This document shows positions 1-11,129 of a stretch of 64,000 bases of DNA, in pieces. The stretch comes from Welwitschia mirabilis (lineage: Eukaryota > Gnetophyta > Gnetopsida > Welwitschiales), in assembly GCA_051453625.1 (NCBI GenBank), contig JBOZIK010000001.1:255441198-255505197 (forward strand), given 5' to 3'. The position numbers and the translations under genes were made by a program. The notes below the pieces were generated by a model. That model ran no database searches. It was not told the DNA's origin and saw only the letters and a program-made list of their open reading frames with translations. Numbering within the stretch: the first letter of the stretch is position 1; each line of letters begins with the position of its first letter.

Positions 1-197
1 AAAAAAAGGCTTAAATTTATTTGTAATTTCTTTAGTAGTAATTTTGTAAGGAATTGATATCAAAGTAATAGGCTATCAATTATTTACAAATATAGAAACA
101 CCCTCCTTAGGAATTAAGTTAATAATCTCTATGTTAAGCCAATATCCTATGGAGCCACATCAAATTCTCTTCTTATAAAATTTTCAAAGATCTACAC

Positions 198-518
198 CTA
201 AAAAATTCCAAACTCACTTGTAAAACTCAATTTGAAAATCATCAATTCTTGGAGTAGTACTAGATGGTATATTTCATAAAGCTTGACATAGATATTCAAT
301 ATATTAATATTCAAAAGAGGAGATATACACAAAAACAAATATAAATAACTTTGGAAGATGGGATTTCTAGTAAAATGATTTCTATATATTCTTATAAAAA
401 GCTTATAAATCTCTTTAGGATGACTAAAGGATTGATTATCATCTTGAATTTTCTTAATAGTAGTATGAATAAATTTTTCCTTATAGGTTAAAAAATTATT
501 TGGACGTAGAATATCCAA
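198..518 (-). pseudogene. LINE ORF2 linker leading into reverse transcriptase (fragment)
   Basis: An open stretch of 106 codons resembling the region between endonuclease and RT of plant L1 ORF2. Visible pieces are a segment like IKKIQDDNQSFSHPKEIYKLF (I-x-DDNG-x-HPKEI-x-x-LF in relatives), then RNHFT, and at the end FTSEFGIF, which sits where relatives have the GPDGF-T-x-EF motif opening the RT domain. The methionine at the start is incidental, since the true ORF begins far upstream. No catalytic residues fall inside this piece. A chance ORF is the alternative, but the endonuclease motifs 500 bp upstream in the same orientation argue against it. Confidence 0.5.
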
Positions 519-999
519 CTAAAATTCATTTTGGCCTAGCTTTTAAGTAAGCACTCATGGCATCATGATGCTCTAGTTTTTTGAACAAGTACCATGAATA
601 GACTTGTTACAAAGTTAAGCTAAAATCTTATGAATTTATATTTAACATCTTGTTGCTTAATCTTATAATTTTTACAAAAGATTCTAGCTAATTATAGTAT
701 ATATAAAAAAGAAGAAATATATCTAAAAGGATCACAAGATCTTGGAACAACATTCCCAGATTAAATGCAGATATGCTTAAAATTTTGATATTTTAACAAG
801 ATGGTGTTAAGAATAAAGGAATTATGCAGAGCATTATGACTTCTGTTAGACATGTGTAGATAAACTAAAATATAAAAATTATTACATAACTAAATAGAAA
901 AAAGTATTTAGATAAAATTATATTAACTAGCTCTAAGATGGAAAGGAAGAATATCCAAACGATATCAGTAACCAATCTTGATAAAAGTTATCCTAGAGT

Positions 1000-1290
1000 C
1001 CTAGTGAATATTAGACTAGGTGAAGTGGGAGAAAGCTTTACATTGATGATGATCAATAACATCTTGCAATTAAAATTTCATCTTGAATTTAAGCTAAGCT
1101 TGTAACTCATAAGAATAAATAAATAAACCTAAATAGTAGTTCTATCATTTTCAGATTTTTTAAAATACCCAATAGCAATCCAATTAATAGAACATTTAAG
1201 CATAAGAGATTCTCATAACATAGTCCTATCATGAGGCTTGTTTGAAGCATATATATCTAAAATTCTGAAATAGAAGTTCTAAAACTTAAT
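1000..1290 (-). pseudogene. LINE endonuclease fragment (exonuclease/endonuclease/phosphatase fold)
   Basis: Minus-strand translation gives ILDIYASNKPHDRTMLWES-like sequence (stop at the W position), then WIAIGYFKKSENDRTT. These match the plant L1 endonuclease pattern Y-A-P-x(5)-R-x-x-LW followed by W-x-x-x-GDFN-x-x-x-x-x-DR. The family nicks target DNA to prime reverse transcription. Here the catalytic GDFN reads GYFK, so aspartate and asparagine are lost, and stop codons interrupt the frame. It sits upstream of the linker piece at 198-518 as expected. Confidence 0.55.
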
Positions 1291-1699
1291 ACTATACCAA
1301 ATTGAGTTTTGTTGAGTTCCAACATTAGAGACATTTGAATACCACCAATGATGAATAAAAAGAGCAATGAAAGCATGACCCTTCTCATGCTTGAAGATCA
1401 TCGTATGAGTTTAGGAATTTATGATGTTTAATTAAATATATAATGCTACACTAAAACAATTAACTTCTTAAAAAGATAAATATTAAGGATATGAAACAAA
1501 TAATTGCCAAATTGTGTAAGCCCATTTTTACATCTATTAGGCCTATAATATTCCAAGATTTTCACTTTATGATGACATTGTAAATGAATCATTCTTAGTT
1601 TTCATTTATTTTTTTTACAATGCATAAGTCAAATAAATAACCAAATCTATTAGTTAAATCTAGATCTAAATCAATGCTTAAATGAATCCAAGGGTACGA

Positions 1700-4600
1700 A
1701 TAAGAGAAATTAATTCTAGTACATTTGTTTTGAATAGACTAAGAAAAAGTATTAGTATCCTTCTGAGGCTAGATTTGTGATATAAGGCATCTTTGATCTC
1801 TTGAAGCTAAAATGTCGTTTTGATATTACACTCATATACTCAAGTTGTCTTTTATGTTACTAAGTTAAAATGCTTATATTTTTAAAAGTTCCCTTATTTA
1901 TTGCTTCATAGTTATGTTCCTTTTGATTATTAGAAGTTTTCAAAAGTATTTCATGTTGTTATTGAGAAATTGATTATGTTCTATAATTGTATTAGTACTT
2001 ATAGTAGCCATACTAATGTGGAGTTCGACCTACATGTTGGAAGCTGGAGTGGAATCTAATTGATTAGTTTGACTTATTAACTTGGATAATCACTTCTTGA
2101 ATCTAGACTATATATTCTTCCTTATTATTCAATTTAAAACATTAAAGTCTAATGTATCCTTATTCTTTAAAGTAGTGGCAAGTAGAGTAAGGTATGAAAT
2201 GAGAATGATTTCTTGATCATTGCAAGTGAGTAGAAGCTATTTTAAAAAAGATGGACTTATATTCATGTCAATTTGTATCCATCACATGAAATGGGATTTT
2301 TTTTTTTATCCCAAACATCTAACCTTTCCAATATTTCCATGAGCATCTCCAAATGATAGTCTACCTAGAAAGGAATCTAAGAAAACTCTATTCATACTAG
2401 AAACACTGCATGCATAGTCTTTTTAAGTGAAAATAAACTACCTAGTCACTTAAAGTAAGAAATATATTATTAATATTTAAGACTAGGTTTGAAATGTCTA
2501 GTATTTTTGCTAAGGGATTACAAATTAAATTAAAAGAAAGCATTTCTTAAAGTCTAATCCACTAAAACTCAAATACCTTTAGCTTCTCAATTCTCTATAA
2601 CTCAAGCTGACGATTTTACAAGAGGTAGGGCATGCATAGTGAAAATACCAATAGTAAATACTAATTCTAAATCAAAAAACATTTATTCCAAAAGTTATTT
2701 CATAAAGAAGAATAAAGCCTTCCTTTCAGAATCATTTTTAGAATGAACTATTTTAGTTTCATGTGTAGAATTTTTATTTACTTTATTTTTTATTGTTTAA
2801 TCTTATATTTCTTTATTTCATTTTGAAGACATCCTAGAAGAGATGTAGAATATTTCATCTACATCCCCAAACCCTAAATTCCAGTACCTAATTTTTCTCA
2901 TAATTACTCCTTAATTTCACTGATAGTTTTTTTGTCAAACTATTTTAGATCTCATCACATCTTTTTAATTTATTAATAACTACTTTTCTTTTGTTTTTGA
3001 TTTATTAAAAACTACTTTTGTTATTAGTATGTCTATCATTAGATATATTATAATTTATTATAAAGTTAACTGACTTAAGATTATTCTTCTTAACTATGAG
3101 AAAATTTCATCTTTCCATCAGTGTAATTTTTATTTTTTTAATTAATCATTTTTGGCCATGATTCTTTTTTAACAATTTTAGTGAAAATGAACATTTGTAA
3201 ATAAGTTATTAATAAAGAGTCTATATGATATTATAACACATCAATAATAATTTTAAAGTAATCTTTTGGGATATTAAAGTTATATATGTGAGATTTATTA
3301 AAATCTATTCATAGTCTTAATTATTTTACAAAATCCTCTAAGGTTTTTAATTATTACTAAAATGTTATTTTTTTCATCTCATAAAAAGACAAAGGTATTA
3401 TGTATAAATTATGCATAGGTGAAGTAGGGTAATTCGATGCTAATTCAATACTCTTGGTAGTATTTTGTCTTATAAGTGTGTTACATAAGCTATTAAAATC
3501 TTCATTATCATGAAAAGAATAATGGAAATAGTGGATTTGTTTTCTTATGATCATCCTTAGGCCTAAAGAAAACTCCTTTATTTTTATTAGTTTGAATTGT
3601 GATTAAAAAATTCTACACGTAGTTTGAGAAATGTTATAAGAAGAGTAGCTCACTCAATTATATGATTTACTAAGGTATAGATTTAAAGATATGTATTTTA
3701 TTTATGTCTTTCTTTTTGGTTTATAAAAATAGTAATTAAATGATTTTCTAAATCATTATGATTTAATATGTTATTCATAATTTTTTAACAAGCTACTATA
3801 CCTTGACCATTGTTATAATTTGTAATCTCTAAAGTTATGCTCTAGTGGTTAAGACATAGGTAAAAATAATAAAGTTATAAAACTAGGTTGATTTATTATA
3901 AATTGTAATTCTTTCAAAAGAATTATTAATGAATTTTAAAGCTTATCAAGGATTTAGTCTATTTAATAAACATATGATTGAGATATGAGTAAGAAAGTTT
4001 TAAAAAAACAATTAAAAGTATTACTATTTAAAAACTTGTTCTTATAGGCATTAGGAATGATTGGTCATGTAATAAATTACCAAGTAAGCCTAATCTAATA
4101 TTAACATATTTTATTAAATACAAAAAGGTTTCATAAATAAGTAATAAATTTATTCATTTTAAATTTTGAATGACATCAATACAATTACTTTATAGATGAT
4201 TCATCTTATAATTAAATTTAGTAAACCCTAGAATAACATAAGAGATATCATGACACATTAATCATTTAAAACCTAATAATGTAATGAAAAAATAACTTTA
4301 AACACTAAATATAATAGAACATTTAAAATAAACTATTGCATAATCACTAATCATAATTATATGAAGGATAAAATATGAAGTAAATCCATTTATTAGATGA
4401 AATTACATTAAATAATAAAGTAAACAATGCAAAAGATAGTAATTTAATATAAAAATAAAGTCTTGCGCTTAATAGGATATATGCTTTATGAAACAAAAAT
4501 TCTCTCATGCTTAGGGAGGCATATAAAGGCTTAGAATCTCATGTTAAGACAAGTACTTATCATAGTTATGGGAAATGAAAATTTAAAAGTATAAAATTTA

Positions 4601-7100
4601 TATTAGAAACCCAAATTCTCTTTCCTCTAAGTATAGAGAGGATGCTTGATAAGCTAGTTTAAAAGTTGAATGTCTTACAATTACTTGTAAAGTAAAGTTT
4701 AAATATTAATCATTTTTATAGTAATTTAAAATATATAAGGATGAACCTTGGCTAATGATAATTAAATGATATATTTATAGCCTTAAAGTATATTATTTAG
4801 TAAATTTTATGGAGCTAAATTTGTAAAATTTAAAGTGTAAAGAAACCTCTAATAGTAATTTTGCTAGTCCCTCATCAAATAATGCATAAAAATAAGTCAA
4901 GAAAGATAGTCATAAATTTTGAAAATTTTTAATGTACCATATTTATACTTGAAAATAAATGATTAAATGATCTTAAAAAAATTAGACTTCTCTTTATATA
5001 TATTTTATATTTTAAACTAAATTAACATAATAAATAAAATTATAAAAAAATTTCTAGGTTTTTAAGTCTATGTTCATTTTGTATTTTTAAGTTCTTAAAA
5101 TTTTCAATTTTAGCTTTTTATAACTTGGAAAAGTAAAGAAGGTTGTGTTATTTGATTTTACGTTAAATAAAAAATGATCAATAACTAAAGTTTTACATTT
5201 TTCTTAATGTTATAAGGGGTTAAAAATTAAGTAAAAATTTTCTTCTAAATTTTAAATTTTTAAAAATAAACAAACCATACATTTCTACATTATAATGCAA
5301 AGAAGAAGTGTATATAAGAGAGAAAAGAAGGAAATAATTACATCAAGTAAAGTTAAAATATTCAAGAAGGAATCTTCTATGTGATGAATCATGCCTAAAG
5401 CTTAAGCTCCTTTGACTATCCTATTATGTTGACATTCCTTTTTGTAAATCTTTGTCATTTTTAAAAAAAAATTTTTGAACCTAATTTTATGTTTTTTATT
5501 ATTTTTACAATGAGTTTATTTTAATCCTAAGAGAAAATTAGAATTAGATGTGTTAAAGTCTCTTCTTCCTCATCTTCAATGTTTCCTTTACATATTTTGT
5601 TAGATTAAAGGGGCACTTATATATGTTAAATCTCTTTCAATTTTGAATTATAGAAACTAAAGCTAAATAAGAAGAGTATGCATTTGATACATGAGAAGAA
5701 TAACTTTTTCTAATAATAAATCTAAGTAAAAGTAATTTATTTCTAAAATTAAAATCAACATAATGAGGTTCTTTATTTATTAGGAGCATGCTTCACATTT
5801 AATATACCATAAATATTTTCTAAATGTTTTTCTTAATAAAAAGGATGATACTCACTATTGGATAAAAGAGTTATCTTAAAATTAATGTTAGGATAATAGA
5901 GATCTTACCTCTTATTACTCCTATGAAATCTTTAAAGAATTACCTATCTTTAATTCTTCTCCTCCTTTTGTAAACTACTCATCATGTATAAGATATAAAG
6001 TTTTGTAAAATTATTTTACCTAATTGGGAAAGTGCATTTTTTTCTCTTTCTTGGATAAGGGTTTTTTAATATCTTTCTTTAATCTTATATAGGTAAATAG
6101 AGGCATACTTGTATATAAATTATTAAAATGCACCTTCTATCGTAAAATGTCTTGATCTTCTAAACATTCTGGGTTAAACTATATGTAACTAGATGAGAAC
6201 CAATATTAATGCTAGTGGAATGGATGATGGTATAGATCTAATTATAGGGATAGTAAATAATAACATAAAAAATGATAACATAGCCATAAATAAAGGAATG
6301 AGCATAGGAATATTCATGAGAAAACGTATGTATTAATCCCAAACCCTTCTCTAGGGACTATCATCTATTAACCATTTTTATTATTTGTTAAATAAATTTT
6401 TGGACATTATAATAACCATTTAAGGGATACGACCCTTATGGAATAACTATTTTTAAAAGACCATATCATTTCATCATGGTTATATAAGGTGTTAACTAGA
6501 TGACATGTAGGTGATTTTTTCACAGAGGCATACTAAGTTCTTTAGGAAGTAATCTAAGTGGTCCTACAAACTAGACCTTAAAGGTAGTATGACTTGGCTA
6601 GACCACTGTACCAAAGACATTGCATTTGACTTTGATGGAACCTTAAGCTTTTTCCTGAAGTATTAAAAAGTAAACATGAGTAACATATTTTGTTTGATCT
6701 CTATTATATTCCCCCATTTTTAAAATATGATTTTTATTTCACATTCCTTAAATCTTAAAATGATATTTCCTTTTTTATCAAATCTTTTAACTTTAATTTA
6801 GATGTAAGGATGAATCTAGGCTATTGATTGTTTAATTATAGTAGATGATGAAGATATATTATAACTTGAATTAATATAAATTAACATGTATTTTATTTTT
6901 AAAAAAGTAGTGTAGATGGAAATCTATAATTTTCTTTCATCTTCAGTTTTCAATAAGGTAATTTATTAAAATGATAAAAAATAAAGGAGATCCTATGTTA
7001 AGAGAAATGGCATTTTATTTTTAATGTTTTAGTTTTTACCTAATATTTTGGTTTAATTTTCACATGTATGTAAATGCCTTAGTAATTTCTCATATGATCA
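1700..7100. other. AT-rich stretch with no gene recognised
   Basis: No protein family is recognisable on either strand. A 65-codon minus-strand ORF at 3,357-3,554 has no motif I can name, although its neighbourhood is worth testing for decayed gypsy pol. The part nearest 1.7 kb may include ORF1 of LINE-1a. The composition matches the flanking decayed repeats. Confidence 0.4.
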
Positions 7101-7119
7101 AAGAGTGAGCACAAACATT

Positions 7120-7500
7120 TTTATATCTAGATTTCCATATTAACTTTAATTCTTAGAGCAAGTTACTTATGATGTTATCAATTAAGTATGGTTCCTAATT
7201 ATTATTATTTATAAGGTGAATATGCTTATTCTAATGAATCATGAAATAAAAAATAAACATAAGTTAGTTATCTTAATGAACTTACATAACTTTATATTTT
7301 AATAATTATTGTGACTAATACTTTGAATTAGTTATTATGAAATTTAATTATGATTTTCAATATACATGTCACACATCTTATCATTTTTTGGTTGAATTAC
7401 CTTCTAGGTCTATAATTAATATTAAAGAGTGGCTTTATCGAATAAGTTTTTTAAAACTTACATTCAACTTTGTTATGCTTACCCTAGAGACCTAGATATG
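7120..7500 (+). repeat. Dispersed repeat, copy 1 (partner at 38,130-38,500)
   Basis: About 380 bp that aligns colinearly by eye with 38,130-38,500 in the same orientation. Shared landmarks are tatatctagattt at the left, a stretch like atgatatacacatcatgtaatg, a block around ggttgaat..cctaggtc, and acatccaactttattatgc near the right. Divergence is high. It abuts the broken 3' side of the copia RT at 7.75 kb. An LTR or LTR fragment of an unseen element is the likeliest identity; no terminal motif could be fixed. Confidence 0.5.
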
Positions 7501-7849
7501 TTGCACTACACTCTACGTGGCATATGGATTGTAGATATTATAGCTATTTATTCTTTATAAATAACTAAGTGATCTTAGATAAGATACAAGTAGAACATAA
7601 CTAGAGTGCTAAGGGAATCCATAGGTAAATAAGATGGCTTTTAGTATTAGAAATTGAATAATCCATGATGAGAATGATATTAACGTAGTTACATCCTCAT
7701 ATCATGTTTTGTCATTACACATGTTAACATGCTAGTTTTGTAGATTTGGATTTTTAAAAAATATTAAATCCAATAAACTCTCATAATAAAAAAATTATTT
7801 TTATAAGTTATTTCTAGCAAGGAAGTACTAATACATTTACTTCCCATAA

Positions 7850-8100
7850 AATCTACATACCTTCTCCTCCCATCCTTTTAACTTTTAAGTTGAGCTATGT
7901 AGATGTCCTTCTTAAGACCTCCATTGAAAAATTTAGTTTTTACATTAATTTAAGGCATTTTATACTTATTTTAAGCTATTAATGTAGCTAAAGTATAGAT
8001 GACCTACAACTTAGCTAATACTATAAATACTTTTATGTAGTCAGTGTTGTGTTTTTGAGTGCAACCTTTTGCTACTAATCTTGCTTTGCATTTGTTAAGT
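7850..8100 (-). pseudogene. Copia reverse transcriptase fragment
   Basis: Minus-strand translation around 8,094-8,036 reads KCKARLVAKGCTQKHNTDY, the N-terminal copia RT signature K-x-KARLVAKG-x-x-Q-x-x-G-x-DY. About 40 residues on (7,947-7,896) NVKTKFFNGGLKKDIYI corresponds to DVKTAFLNGDLEEEIYM, which includes the first catalytic aspartate region; here D has become N. The frame between holds several stops. The second catalytic motif (YVDD) was not found, so the palm domain is incomplete. The two motifs have the family's usual spacing, so the identification is firm although the protein is dead. Confidence 0.85.
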
Positions 8101-8806
8101 ATTCCATGAAATTTATATTTATTTTTAAAAATTTATTATTTCTTTACATTTTCTTATCAAGTAATAACTCTAATAACTACCAAGTACCATCCTTAATTAG
8201 TAATTTATATTCCATGCACATGAAATATTTTAACTCTAGAAATCTATTTGTATCTTTAAAGATAGTGTATTCTTAATCATAAGTAAGATAAAGTTATATA
8301 AGTTCTTATCTAGTTTCTACCCTTCCTTCATAGAGTTTAATTTCCCTACGGATCTTCTCTTTCTTTTTTTTATCTTACCTTATCTCCTTCAAGGGCTAAT
8401 AAACTTTGGAGCTTCTTTAACTTGTGAGAATGTATTAATTAAGATACACTCTCATTAATGTTAGCTTCTTATTTATGAGTTTCATCTTGATTTATATTAT
8501 TAATCAAAATGTCTTATATGACTTAATCTATATGTAGCCTCATTATTATATATGTTACTACCTTTATTATCTATTTTGTTCTCATAGTGCAACTGATTAT
8601 GAGTACTACTCTAACAATTAGTAAAGCCAATGATAAATAGATTCCTAAATATGCATCTTTAAAATTATACTAAGAGAATCAAATTCACTCCTTTAAATAA
8701 TAGAATTTACGTACGTATGTGATTTAAAATAGATCCATTATTCTTTATTAATAGGACCTAATTCTATCATCCAACTTGATGGAATCTTATTTGAATTTAG
8801 CAAAGA

Positions 8807-9290
8807 TCACACCCTAAAAAAGCAATACCTTCCTCTACTTAAGGGAAAAATATTATCCCTTAGTATGTATTTCATACCTAGTAAAAAATCTAATCTAAGT
8901 ATATTGATATAATTTCTTATGATACTATAATAATATGAAAGGATAACACCATAAGTAAAACACTCTAAAATGTTAAAGACTCTGAGAATATCTTGTCCAT
9001 AATTCATTAGGTGTTTTTCTATCTTTCCTTAATAGACAGAGGCTATGTATCAAGCCTCACTTCCTGAGTAGGTAGGTAACATTTTGTGAATTAACATGGC
9101 TCTTATCATATTAATGAGTGTATGATTCTTTCTTTTTATAATCCTATTATGCTATGGCATAAATATAATAGTTATTTGATGTCTGATTGTGCATTTCTTT
9201 AGATATTCCTTAAATTATTTATGGATCATACTTTATTTTATTATTATTTTTATAGCCTTAATATTATAGTTATATTTGTTTTTAATAGAT
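8807..9290 (-). pseudogene. Copia integrase, core and C-terminal side (fragment)
   Basis: The minus strand at 9,290-9,010 carries, with stops and frame changes, KAI-(RSDNG position), FKEYLKKC, HNxIIxRKNHTLINMIRAML and LPTY, matching the copia integrase pattern R-x-DNGGEY, F-x-x-x-C, Q-x-NG-x-x-ER-x-NRTL-x-x-x-x-R-x-ML. The following ORF (9,007-8,807) begins MNYGQDILRVFNILECF, equivalent to ELW-x-G-x-KP-x-x-x-x-LRVFG, the stretch after the catalytic core. Integrase inserts the cDNA into the host chromosome. The DNG aspartate is damaged and no continuous frame survives. Confidence 0.8.
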
Positions 9291-10651
9291 ACTTTTAAGA
9301 GTTAAATATTTTAACTTATTATGACTTATGTTCAAAGCATTTTATCCACATTTTCTTCATGGAATCATTAATCAAGCTAATAAAATAGTAGTTAACTCTT
9401 GAAGTCTTAATTATTAGTGGTCTCTAAACATTAGAGTTTTTAGACTTACAATGGATCTTTTTGAATTATCAACTTATTACCTTACTAAGAATGCATGCTT
9501 TACACGACAAAGTCTTTACTTATAGATCATCTATAAATTTCTTAAGATTATGAATCCTCTATAATAATGCATAATCAACTCATCTATGTTAGATTTATTA
9601 TTTAAAATATTCTATGAATTTTTCATCTCATTCATTATATACTAAAATATTGTAGCATCAAATTTAAGTGAAATAATAATTTCTTATTGATCTATCAATT
9701 TTATATCATTCAATTTAATTCATCTTAGTAGTGAGATAAGTATTATTATCCTTTGTAATGTTAATTATCCTTTCCATGGTTATCATCATAAGATCATAAC
9801 CTATTCAAATCAAAGTGATCAAAGTTAATATACTATGCTTCAAATTTGAGATGCATAATATTTCTCTTAGTTAGAGTCTTTTAGCTTCATTTGAAGGTTT
9901 TATTTGCACTAATTTATGTAACCTAAACATTGAAACTTTTCATTAGCTTATATAAGACATCTTTTTGGGAATCATATGTTATTTTACTCTTAAATTCATT
10001 ATTCAATAATATTCTACATTAGCTTCCACTAACTTTACACTTTCAACTATACTAATGTGGTCACCTATATGACTAGTTTAAAATAATTCTTATGAGATCC
10101 AGAAGGTTTTTATTCTACATTATTGGTTATCTGCACCATCATGATCATGGATTATTCTTTACTATAAAGTAATCTCGATCCTTATCTTGTTTATTCTATT
10201 TGATGTACTTGATAATTTTTTTTTGATTTGATTATATAATACAAAATAATCCCATTTAATATCTTCTTGTTTATGATATCTATAATACTATAAAGTCTTT
10301 TTCTTTTGCTTCTTATATATATTTTAGTTATAAATTCTTTCATATCTCTCTTTCTTTTATTAAGCCTTATCATTATTAAGTTTATCCTTACCTGAGTTCC
10401 CTTTTTGATCTTAAGGCTTTATGCTAGGAGTGTAGTTTATTTCATTTTCCATGGTGATAGATTCATAGCTACTCCATGCATGAGAATCATATTGCTTATC
10501 AATATTGATTAAAAGTAATACTGGATTTTAAATCCAATAAGCTTTAATTTTGCATTATCTGATAAGGTGATGATGACCTATCGTAAGATTGAACAACCTA
10601 TGTAATTTAATGATAAAAGCCCATGCTATGCACTATTATTACTAGCATTTG

Positions 10652-11110
10652 TTAAGTATATCCTTGATTATTTAACAACTTTTTCCATTTCATATGGATA
10701 TTATTAATCTTACTTAGAAGATATAGGATCTCTATATTACATTTTTTATTAAAAGAGTTTTTTAAACATCTCAGCCATGTATCAGAAGTATCACATTTTT
10801 GCATCAGTTTATGATGATGCCACTTATATATAACTAGAAGAATAGAAGAAGATAGAACTTCATCCACTACATAATAATGATTAATATCTAATTTATGAGA
10901 TGATAATGTTTTTAGAGTAATAAGATCATAATAACTCTCCCCTAGGTGTCCTATATACATTTTTTCTACTTCTACTATTAAAAAGATTGATCATACCATC
11001 ATTTCCACTTCAACTATTATTTTATTATGGACCCCATATTTATTTTAAAATTGAATAATATTATTATTAATTAACATAAAATTACCTCTATTAACCTTGA
11101 ACACCTTAAA
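10652..11110 (-). pseudogene. Copia gag fragment
   Basis: A 102-codon open frame at 10,960-10,652 includes TSDTWLRCLKNSFNKKCN, followed by LLSKINNIHMK. This matches the copia capsid pattern T-(A/S)-x-x-x-W-x-x-L-x-x-x-F, a basic stretch, then L-x-x-x-L-x-x-I-x-M. Upstream on the same strand to about 11,110 another frame reads like the capsid N-terminus (a short N-x-x-NFMLINN-like segment). The piece lies at the correct 5' position relative to integrase and RT. No zinc knuckle is readable downstream. Confidence 0.6.
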
Positions 11111-11129
11111 TTCAATGGACTTTAGCCTT

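Larger units (their letters stand above)
1..1700 (-). mobile_element. L1-type LINE remnant (LINE-1a), cut by left window edge
   Basis: Minus-strand remains of a plant L1-type non-LTR retrotransposon. Reading leftwards on the minus strand, an endonuclease piece (about 1,290-1,000) is followed by the endonuclease-to-RT linker (518-198), and the frame stops being usable just as RT should begin, so most of RT lies outside the window. That order is the normal one for L1 ORF2. The right limit is a guess because no ORF1 domain was recognised beyond 1.3 kb. Stops and frameshifts are frequent, so it is a dead copy. The assignment rests on motif order and short motif matches by eye. Confidence 0.6.
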
